Source: Hungatella sp. UBA5385
Lineage (GTDB): Bacteria > Bacillota > Clostridia > Lachnospirales > Lachnospiraceae
NCBI GenBank assembly: GCA_002409995.1
Contig: DHOR01000013.1
Coordinates: 1 to 39,836 of the forward strand
Direction: 5' to 3'
Length of the DNA: 39,836 nucleotides
In this document: positions 33,336 to 39,836 of the stretch, piece by piece
Position numbering within the stretch: position 1 is the first letter of the stretch
Layout of the letters: each line of letters begins with the position of its first letter
The notes under the pieces: generated by a model
Told to the model about the DNA's origin: nothing
Database searches by the model: none
Seen by the model: only the letters and a program-made list of their open reading frames with translations
Translations under genes and position numbers: made by a program

Positions 33336-35528
33336 TTATACCTCAAGCTTATATGGCTCACCAATCTTTTCTTTCCTTAAATCCCTCAGTGCAAAATTAG
33401 ATTTGCGAAGTGTTAAATTAGGATTATAATAAGGATCACCATTTTTTAATATCTCAGGCCATCGATCTGCAAATTTCTTAATTTCTTCATTAAAACGGGC
33501 TACTTTTTCAGGCGTATCCTCAAGCCCTCTTGATTTAGACTCATAATGATAGAAAAGAGCATAAGGTGCATAAACCACCAATTTCCCTAATTCACGAATC
33601 TTCATACAGTAATCAATATCATTAAATGCAATTGCCAGCTCTTCTGTAAATCCGCCAACTTGATCGAAAAGTGATCTTTTGCTCATCATACAGGCAGCAG
33701 TCACTGCATTGTAATTCTGTGCACACATAGCTCTGTTAAAATAACTGCTCTCTGCTTTATGAAGCCCTATAAAAGTATGGCCTGCAATTCCACCAAATCC
33801 CACTACAACACCTGCATGTTGTATGGTATCATCAGAATAAAGAAGCCGCACACCTGTGACTCCCACCTCATCCTGCTGGCAGAAGCCCAGCATTTCCTCG
33901 ATGCTCTCCGGATTGATTAACTCCGTATCATTATTTAAAAACAGAAGATATTCTCCCTTTGCAAAAGTAACTCCATAATTATTAATGGCTGAATAGTTAA
34001 ATTCCCTTTCCCATTTCACCACATGGACAAAGTCAAATTCCTTCTGAATCTTCTCATAGTATTCAAAGGTTTCCTGATCTGTACTATTATTCTCCACCAC
34101 AATAAATTCCAGATTTTTATAAGTGGCTTTCTCAATGAGAGAACGCATACAGAGATCAAGGTCAGCAGTATGATCTTTGTTAGGAATGATCACCGATACG
34201 AGAGGTTCTCCATGAATCTTGAATTTTGTATGATAAATACCGTAATCAACACCTTTTTCCACAGATTCATATTCAATTCCCATACGATCATAATGTGCCT
34301 TAATGGCTCTTGTCCCTGCTTCAAAGGCATATAGCTTGCTCTCCGGATTGCTGGCTGTGGAATCCTGATGACACCGCCAATGATAAAGAGCTTTGGGAAC
34401 ATGATAGATCTTCCTTGCCTTTTCTGTGCAGCGGAAAATAAAGTCATAATCCTGAGCTCCGTCAAATTCCTCCCGGAAGCCGCCTACCTCCATAAGAAGC
34501 TCATGGTTGACCACAAATAAATGGCAGATATAATTAACACTTGTTAAAAGGTGAGGGTTAAAATCCGGTTTGAAATGTGGCTCAAACAGCTCTCCTCCAT
34601 CCATATCCAGCTTATCCTCATCTGTATACACAACATCAATTTCAGGGTCTGAGTTAATGGCCTTAACACATTCATAAAGTGCATCAGGAGCCAAAGTATC
34701 ATCATGGTCTGCAAGGACGATAAAATCCCCCTTAGCCATATCGATGGCAGCATTGGTATTGCCTGCAATTCCTTTATTTTCCCCTAAGATCACATAGCGG
34801 ATTCTCTCATCCTTTAATGCATACCTTTTTAAAACACGCTCTACACTTTCTCCTTTAGGGCTTCCGTCTGCAATACAAACCTCCCAATTAGTGTAAGTCT
34901 GAGCGATTAAAGAGTCCAGCATAGCAGCCAGAAAACGCTCCGGTGTCTTAAAAGCAGGAATTACCACAGAAAGCTTTGGATTATAGTCAAATATCTCTTG
35001 TCTCTGAGCTTCCAGCTCTTCCTCTGTTGTTTTGGTCATATTGTACCATTCCGGATAATCGTAATCACTGTCAATGCCCTGAAGCTTATGTCTGGATTTT
35101 AAAACAAAAGCCCGGAAACCATTTTCCTTCCAGAAATCCCATGCAGAGCTGAATGTCTGCATATTCATCATGCCCTTAAGTTTTAAATGCTTTTTATGAA
35201 TGGACAGATTCTGTTTTTCAATAATAGAAGCATTCAGCTTCACTTTGGATGTTTTTCCATCACAGGTGATGACTAAATATCTGTCTTCATTGTCCTCTCT
35301 GATATAAGGGATGCGGATATCAAATCCAAAATCTTTATCCAATACCTGTTTAAAATAAATCTGGCTTACATCATCACGTTTCACAGGCACATATTTAAAT
35401 TCCACAGGCTGCTGTGCTCCATCTAACACATTAAATTCTGCCTTCGCCTTAGGCTCTCTTCCAACAACCCAGCCATTGAGAACAATGGAATTTTCCCTGA
35501 TTCTGGCTATATCTATTTTGTATTTCAT
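33336..35528 (-). CDS. Two-domain family 2 glycosyltransferase
   Basis: The 730-residue protein contains an N-terminal beta-rich region (about 1-130) and two GT2 domains in series: SVVIPAFKTPERFLAAML with LADHDDTLAPDA and YTDEDKLDMDG (about 185-400), and SVIIPNKDHTADLDLCM with LLFLNNDTELI and FNDIDYCMKIRELG (about 450-690). Such fusions add two sugars or polymerise a repeat. There is no membrane segment. The ATG at 35528 follows the preceding stop by one base (TAAGATG); an ATG four codons upstream overlaps that gene. Both DxD-type motifs look intact. Confidence 0.9.
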   Translation of the reverse strand: MKYKIDIARIRENSIVLNGWVVGREPKAKAEFNVLDGAQQPVEFKYVPVKRDDVSQIYFKQVLDKDFGFDIRIPYIREDNEDRYLVITCDGKTSKVKLNASIIEKQNLSIHKKHLKLKGMMNMQTFSSAWDFWKENGFRAFVLKSRHKLQGIDSDYDYPEWYNMTKTTEEELEAQRQEIFDYNPKLSVVIPAFKTPERFLAAMLDSLIAQTYTNWEVCIADGSPKGESVERVLKRYALKDERIRYVILGENKGIAGNTNAAIDMAKGDFIVLADHDDTLAPDALYECVKAINSDPEIDVVYTDEDKLDMDGGELFEPHFKPDFNPHLLTSVNYICHLFVVNHELLMEVGGFREEFDGAQDYDFIFRCTEKARKIYHVPKALYHWRCHQDSTASNPESKLYAFEAGTRAIKAHYDRMGIEYESVEKGVDYGIYHTKFKIHGEPLVSVIIPNKDHTADLDLCMRSLIEKATYKNLEFIVVENNSTDQETFEYYEKIQKEFDFVHVVKWEREFNYSAINNYGVTFAKGEYLLFLNNDTELINPESIEEMLGFCQQDEVGVTGVRLLYSDDTIQHAGVVVGFGGIAGHTFIGLHKAESSYFNRAMCAQNYNAVTAACMMSKRSLFDQVGGFTEELAIAFNDIDYCMKIRELGKLVVYAPYALFYHYESKSRGLEDTPEKVARFNEEIKKFADRWPEILKNGDPYYNPNLTLRKSNFALRDLRKEKIGEPYKLEV

Positions 35529-35529
35529 C

Positions 35530-36534
35530 TTATTCTCCATCCCCCAGAGATGCTGCTTGAAGAATGGTTACATCTTCTGACTGCTCTTCCTCTGATTCTC
35601 TATCAAAATTAAGGCGCTCTTCTTCTATTACAAGAGGCCGTTTCATCACACGTGTATTAATTGACAATATATATTCTCCCACAAGTCCAATAAAGAAAAT
35701 CTGCACAGACCCGAGAAAACACATGCCAATAAGAAGGGGTGCCATGCCTGCCGGGAAACGATCCCAGTACATCAATTTCATAATCAGATAAACAATTGCT
35801 ACTATAATACTGATAAAAGAAAAGAAGCTTCCGAAAAGAGTTGCAAGGCGCAAACCCGCTTTGGTATAGGATGTAATGCTTAACATGGCTGCATCGTAAA
35901 GCTTATAAAAGTTATTCTTTGTCTTTCCTGCTCTCCGTTTTGGCTGCTCATAAGGTATTTTCTTAATTTTATAGCCAAGCTCAGCCACAATTCCCCGCAA
36001 AAATGGTGTGGGATCATCAAGATTTCTCAGCACCTCAAGAAATGAGCGGTCATAGAGGCCAGACCCTGTAAACTGCTCAATCTGCTCTACATCTGATAAT
36101 TTTTTCATCATTTTATAGTAGCAGCCTCTCAGCCAATACATCAGCCGGTTTTCCTTGCTGCTTGTCTTAATTCCAATGACAATCTTATAGCCTTTTTCCC
36201 ACTCATGGACATACTGGGGAATTAAATCTACAGGGTCCTGAAAATCTGCCACCATCTCAATGACACAGTCTCCGGTTACCTGCAGCATACCATAGTAAGG
36301 TGAATTAAACTGTCCAAAATTCCTTGCATTGAAAATAGCCTTGATTTTAGGGTTTTCCTTACACAGCCGTCTGATCAAAGGGCGTGTCTGATCCTGAGAA
36401 TCGTTGTCAATAAAAACCAGTTCATAGTCGTACTCAGGTAAATTGTTTGTAAGAGTCCCAATCACTGCTTCGCTGATAGGAACTACATTCTCCTCTTCAT
36501 TATAACACGGAATCAGTACGCTAATTTTCTTCAT
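35530..36534 (-). CDS. Membrane-bound family 2 glycosyltransferase (DPM1/GtrB-like)
   Basis: The 334-residue protein starts with a GT2 domain (ISVLIPCYNEEENVVPISEAV, DNDSQDQTRPLIR, FQDPVDLIPQYV as the donor-binding DxD-like part) and ends with two membrane helices (about 229-255 and 265-292), the layout of polyprenyl-phosphate hexose synthases such as GtrB. It probably makes a lipid-linked sugar on the inner face for later transfer outside. It overlaps the preceding epimerase by 14 bases and precedes the two-domain GT2, so the three are one unit. Confidence 0.88.
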   Translation of the reverse strand: MKKISVLIPCYNEEENVVPISEAVIGTLTNNLPEYDYELVFIDNDSQDQTRPLIRRLCKENPKIKAIFNARNFGQFNSPYYGMLQVTGDCVIEMVADFQDPVDLIPQYVHEWEKGYKIVIGIKTSSKENRLMYWLRGCYYKMMKKLSDVEQIEQFTGSGLYDRSFLEVLRNLDDPTPFLRGIVAELGYKIKKIPYEQPKRRAGKTKNNFYKLYDAAMLSITSYTKAGLRLATLFGSFFSFISIIVAIVYLIMKLMYWDRFPAGMAPLLIGMCFLGSVQIFFIGLVGEYILSINTRVMKRPLVIEEERLNFDRESEEEQSEDVTILQAASLGDGE

Positions 36535-37579
36535 GTTCTTGTTCCATCTCTTTCTTTATGGTAGTTATAATTCCCTGGCGGAAGGAGTATTCTTCTCTCC
36601 AGCCATCTGTCATAGATAATAACCTGCTGACATCAGGGCGAAGGGACAAAGCACCTTCCTTAGCCTGAACAAAGGCACCATATTCCACGGTTCCACTGCC
36701 TACCAGCTCTCTCACCTCTTCTACGAATTCTTTTAAGACTCTGGTGTCCTCACTGGCAATATTTACGGCTATGGTGTTTATTGCTGTGGTATTTACCGTT
36801 GTGGTATCTGCTGCTGTGGTGTTTTCTGCTGTGGTATCTACTGCTGTGGTATCTACTGCTGCGGTGTTTTCTGCTGTAGTATCTACTGCTGCGATATTTA
36901 TGTTCCGGTGTTTCATATGCTGGTAAACTCTGCCCACTGCCTCTATGGCATCATCAATGTACATAAAATTCCACTGATGGCGGCAGGCGCTGACCTTCAC
37001 TTTTTTCCCTTTTCTTAAATCTCTGGTTAAAGTGGAAATAATGGACCAGGGGTGATCTCCATATCCATAAACGCTGAAAAATCTCAAATGACAGTATTGG
37101 ATTAAAAGCTCCTGACATAATCGCTGACATTTTTCATAAAATTCCAACTTTGCTTTTCCATATTCATTGACAGGCTTACATTCCATATCCTCAGTCATGA
37201 TTTGCTCTGTCACTCCATATTCCACTCTGGAGCCTGCATCTGCAAAGAATTTACATCCAAGAAGATGTGCCGCTTTGACACAGTTTAATGAGCCTTCAAT
37301 GTTTTTGGCCTGTACCACAGGGGAATCGATCTCCTCCCTGTTCACTCCGCCCCATGCAAAGTGGAACCATGCATCAGCCTGTCCGATTTCCTCTACGCAG
37401 TCCAGAATACGGTCAAGCCCTACACGGACTATTTTTAAATTTTCATGAACAGACAGTGCCTCCAGATGGGAAGATTCCGGCCGCACTATGGCCCAGACTC
37501 TGTCTCCACGATTTAAGAACCAGGCAGCCATATGACTTCCGAGAAATCCTGTAGCTCCGGTTATTACAATGTTTTCCAT
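36521..37579 (-). CDS. NAD-dependent sugar epimerase/dehydratase with internal minisatellite
   Basis: An extended SDR enzyme of 352 residues. The cofactor loop is GATGFLGSHM at residues 7-16 and the catalytic YxxxK is NEYGKAKLEFY near residue 140. The paralogue at 38847 is 319 residues; the extra length comes from ten 15-base repeats that encode AVDTT, AENTT and similar units (about residues 226-276), inserted just before the SEDTRVLKEF segment that normally follows NIA. The inserted part is far from the catalytic residues in sequence. Substrate is a nucleotide sugar, unspecified. Confidence 0.88.
   Translation of the reverse strand: MENIVITGATGFLGSHMAAWFLNRGDRVWAIVRPESSHLEALSVHENLKIVRVGLDRILDCVEEIGQADAWFHFAWGGVNREEIDSPVVQAKNIEGSLNCVKAAHLLGCKFFADAGSRVEYGVTEQIMTEDMECKPVNEYGKAKLEFYEKCQRLCQELLIQYCHLRFFSVYGYGDHPWSIISTLTRDLRKGKKVKVSACRHQWNFMYIDDAIEAVGRVYQHMKHRNINIAAVDTTAENTAAVDTTAVDTTAENTTAADTTTVNTTAINTIAVNIASEDTRVLKEFVEEVRELVGSGTVEYGAFVQAKEGALSLRPDVSRLLSMTDGWREEYSFRQGIITTIKKEMEQEHEEN
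36753..36902 (-). repeat. Ten 15-base tandem repeats inside an epimerase gene
   Basis: Consecutive 15-base units run from 36753 to 36902; on the plus strand they centre on GCTGTGGTATCTACT and its variants (GCTGTGGTGTTTTCT, GCTGCGGTGTTTTCT). Two adjacent copies at 36828-36857 are identical, a sign of recent slippage or duplication. The unit length keeps the frame. The repeated peptide is low in complexity and Thr/Ala/Asp-rich. Confidence 0.95.
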
Positions 37580-37625
37580 AAAGTATTGCTTCTCCTTTTA
37601 AGGATGTGTGTGTTCTTTTTTTGTT

Positions 37626-38843
37626 CTATAGTTTTTCTATATGATTGCTTCTTAGCGTCAGTATCTCTACATGACTTCCAAATCTCTCCCTGATAATCCC
37701 TGCGATCTCTTCCGTATAGCCTGGTGCTACTATGAGAATTGCATCTACCGGTTCTTTTTCAAAATGATCAGGTGCTACAATGGGGATATGGGAGGTAGGA
37801 GCAAATCTTCCCTGTTTAAAAGGAGCTGAATCTATCATATAGCTGACCTTTTCTCCCAAACCAGTTGTAGCTGCAAGAGTAAATCCCTGATGGCTGGCTC
37901 CCCAGACTGCAAGAGTTTTTCCCTTCTTATGGAGATCGTCTATCAGGCGATTCACTTCCTTTTCAATAGAAATGCGGCTTGCCAGAAGCCCTGAAATATC
38001 TATAGAATCTATGCTTTTTTCTTGGTTTTTCGGTTTTTCCAGTTTTTCCTGGCTCTTCTGGATTTCTCTTTTTTTCCTTACAATAACAGAAAGAGTATCC
38101 CTGTTGATCATCTCTTCTTCCAGAACTTCAAATCCAGCCTGCTCCACTACATTTCTCAGAGTATCAAAGGTATAATAGGCAAGGTGATCCCGGATCAATT
38201 CATAATATCCGTCATATTTCAGTATATACTCCAGACTTGGCACAGTCAGTAATCCCATGCCATCCTCTGTCAAATTATTATATAGACAGCGAAGCATTTT
38301 CACAGGCTCAGGCTGATGTTCCAGAAAATTAAAGGACAAAAACACATCATATGGCTGGGTGATCTGATCTTCTCTGGATTCGAGTTTCATAGTCTCATCT
38401 TCTGCAAATTGCTTCCAGACTTTCAATCCACGATTTCTGGCTAATTCCACCAGATCGTCTTTTTGTTCAATTCCATATGCTTCTACAGGAAATTCTGTCA
38501 ATACGGATAAAAATTCTCCCTGCCCGCATCCTGCTTCTATAAATCGCTTTCCTTCTAAATGATATGTCTCAATTAAATGGCGGTACTGCCTTCTTCTAAG
38601 CTCCACCATAGTAGTGGAAAATCCTCCTGAACGAATCACTTCCCTGTAATAGTTCACAGGCTCACAGTCAAACTGTACCAGTCCACAGGATTTACACTGG
38701 CACAGGGAAAGGGTCATTCCGTGATCCTTGTCCAGTTCCTCTTTGGAAGGTATGTTCTGGGCTGAGGCAGGCATGTGATCCAGAGTCATTAGCGGCTCCT
38801 TGGGAAGATCTGTGCCACAGGCAATACAAGTCCTATCTCTCAT
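37626..38843 (-). CDS. Class I SAM methyltransferase, sugar C-methyltransferase type
   Basis: The 405-residue protein has the three-part layout of the NovU/TylC3 C-methyltransferases: an N-terminal zinc-ribbon-like part (CIAC at residues 6-9 and CKSC at 50-53), a central SAM-binding domain (FIEAGCGQGEFLSVL near residue 100, EHQPEPVKML near 175), and a C-terminal Rossmann-like part (AVWGASHQGFTLAATTG near residue 300, IDSAPFKQGRFAPTSHIPI). These enzymes add a methyl to C3 or C5 of dTDP-keto-sugars to give branched sugars. It lies between the two epimerase genes, four bases after the 38847 gene, which supports a nucleotide-sugar substrate. Confidence 0.85.
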   Translation of the reverse strand: MRDRTCIACGTDLPKEPLMTLDHMPASAQNIPSKEELDKDHGMTLSLCQCKSCGLVQFDCEPVNYYREVIRSGGFSTTMVELRRRQYRHLIETYHLEGKRFIEAGCGQGEFLSVLTEFPVEAYGIEQKDDLVELARNRGLKVWKQFAEDETMKLESREDQITQPYDVFLSFNFLEHQPEPVKMLRCLYNNLTEDGMGLLTVPSLEYILKYDGYYELIRDHLAYYTFDTLRNVVEQAGFEVLEEEMINRDTLSVIVRKKREIQKSQEKLEKPKNQEKSIDSIDISGLLASRISIEKEVNRLIDDLHKKGKTLAVWGASHQGFTLAATTGLGEKVSYMIDSAPFKQGRFAPTSHIPIVAPDHFEKEPVDAILIVAPGYTEEIAGIIRERFGSHVEILTLRSNHIEKL

Positions 38844-38846
38844 ATA

Positions 38847-39806
38847 TTAATAACTCCTTTGATTTGATTGGTATGCAGTAAGCATACGCCTGATTCCATT
38901 TGGAAAATCAATTTCAGGTTTCCATTTCACTGTATTCCAAAGTTTGGTTGTGTCAGGAATTAAATTAGCCGGTCCTTCCGCATTCTGGGGACGTCTTCCA
39001 TAGCTATAACTTCCATGAAATCCGCATTCCTCATAGATCATACGGACATATTCACGTAGTGGACGGGTTTCCTCATCTGTTCCAGCCACATTATAAACTG
39101 CAGTGTTATTGATTGACTCTATTTCCGCTTCCATCAGAAGCATAAGAGCCTTTATTAAATCATCAATATACAGGAAATTCCACATCTGTGTGCATTCCCC
39201 TAAGGAAATGTAGCTGCCTGATAGAAATGCTCTTAAACAGCTTTCCACCAGCGACCAGGGATGATCTCCCTTTCCGTAAATGCTAAAAATCCTGGTATGA
39301 ATATATTCAAAGTTATTGTATTCTTTATTCCACTTCTTCACCGTCTCAGCAGCTTGTCTGTAGAAATCCACTTTCGCCTTCCCATATTCAGAAACAGGTT
39401 TGCAAATGGTATTTTCAGACATAGCCTCCTGATGAATCCCATACTCTGCCTGGGAGCCACTGAATAAAAATCGGCTGCAACCCAGAAGTCTAGCACCTTC
39501 CAATGCTTTTAAAGAATCTTCTACATTTTTTTGCTGAACAGAGCGGTTGGTTCTGTTTACACTTCCTGCTCCATCCCAGCCAAAATGGTAGAATCTCTGA
39601 CACTGAGCATCTATTTTCTGATGGATTGTGTCCAGCTGATTCATATTGCATTCTATTATATGAAGTCCCTTTGTATCAGCGGGTAGACGGTTTAGATTTT
39701 TTGAACTCGGTCTAACGATGGCGTAGACCTGATTGCCTGCTTTTGTCAGACTATTTACCATTGGTACGCCGATAAAACTTGTTGCACCAGTTATTGCAAT
39801 ATTCAC
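38847..39806 (-). CDS. NAD-dependent sugar epimerase/dehydratase
   Basis: An extended SDR of 319 residues with GATSFIGVPMV at residues 7-17, the catalytic SEYGKAKVDFY (YxxxK) near residue 140, and a C-terminal substrate domain with YNVAGTDEETRPLREYV. It resembles the 36521 gene in order of motifs but has no repeat insertion. The start is GTG with GGAGG 7 bases upstream; the 30 bases between it and the window edge show no other gene. It is the first visible gene of the polysaccharide block, whose promoter lies outside. Confidence 0.88.
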   Translation of the reverse strand: MNIAITGATSFIGVPMVNSLTKAGNQVYAIVRPSSKNLNRLPADTKGLHIIECNMNQLDTIHQKIDAQCQRFYHFGWDGAGSVNRTNRSVQQKNVEDSLKALEGARLLGCSRFLFSGSQAEYGIHQEAMSENTICKPVSEYGKAKVDFYRQAAETVKKWNKEYNNFEYIHTRIFSIYGKGDHPWSLVESCLRAFLSGSYISLGECTQMWNFLYIDDLIKALMLLMEAEIESINNTAVYNVAGTDEETRPLREYVRMIYEECGFHGSYSYGRRPQNAEGPANLIPDTTKLWNTVKWKPEIDFPNGIRRMLTAYQSNQRSY

Positions 39807-39836
39807 GATTGTTCCTCCATTTACTCAAGGGGTTCG

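Noticed and set aside
36753..36902. CRISPR array
   Set aside because: The units are contiguous, 15 bases long, have no spacers and keep an open reading frame.
39827..39836. Third copy of the GGGGTTCG palindrome at the right edge
   Set aside because: Only ten bases (AAGGGGTTCG) are inside the window; an 8-base match is expected about once by chance and no second arm can be seen.

Overview
The window reads as a piece of chromosome from an anaerobic, low-to-moderate GC Firmicute, most probably a Lachnospiraceae-type clostridium. The support is the SCIFF ranthipeptide pair (scfA/scfB), the hpf-secA-prfB neighbourhood, a YmfI-like reductase, a YrzE/TIGR04086 membrane protein, and near-consensus sigma-A promoters with AGGAGG-type ribosome sites. 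Almost every gene is complete. Most are on the minus strand; only four protein genes (a DUF4190-like membrane protein, hpf, the YmfI-like SDR and the TIGR04086 protein) are on the plus strand. The left edge cuts a tRNA gene, and the right edge lies 30 bases upstream of a sugar epimerase gene.

Layout. 1-306: 5' end of a minus-strand tRNA-Ser with two promoters. 307-3034: rnz-tsaD-ispD (tRNA 3' processing, t6A, isoprenoid). 3284-7966: tex - YcxB-like - tsaE - tsaB - rimI - zinc-ribbon protein, so TsaB, TsaD and TsaE of the t6A pathway all lie within 5 kb. 8148-8549: small membrane protein on plus. 8628-11881: ACT-domain protein - hom - lysC - DUF2752, the aspartate-family amino acid unit. 12025-16920: prfB (with the programmed +1 frameshift), secA, then hpf divergent. 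The secA/hpf gap holds a dense cluster of DnaA boxes. 16982-19347: trxB, YmfI-like reductase and a MarR regulator with tandem operators. 19540-23219: scfA - scfB - tgt - yajC, with the TIGR04086 gene divergent. 23289-26556: clpX - lspA-like - CNNM/CorC family. 26759-28288: HtrA protease. 28574-39806: surface polysaccharide block of LCP ligase, polyprenyl-P sugar transferase, three GT2 proteins, two SDR epimerases and a C-methyltransferase.

How it works together. The housekeeping part combines tRNA modification and processing, translation termination, ribosome hibernation, preprotein export (SecA, YajC) and protein quality control (ClpX, HtrA). The right-hand 11 kb is an accessory locus: a lipid-linked initiator sugar is made by the 30822 gene, extended by GT2 enzymes using sugars shaped by the epimerases and methyltransferase, and the product is probably attached to the wall by the LCP protein.

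Most unusual observations: (i) a DnaA-box cluster away from any dnaA gene; (ii) a nested stem-loop between the SCIFF precursor and its radical SAM maturase; (iii) a 10 x 15-bp in-frame minisatellite inside one epimerase; (iv) a recurring GGGGTTCG palindrome; (v) tandem MarR operators on a consensus promoter. I did not find a CRISPR array, transposase, prophage or a clearly undescribed multi-gene system.
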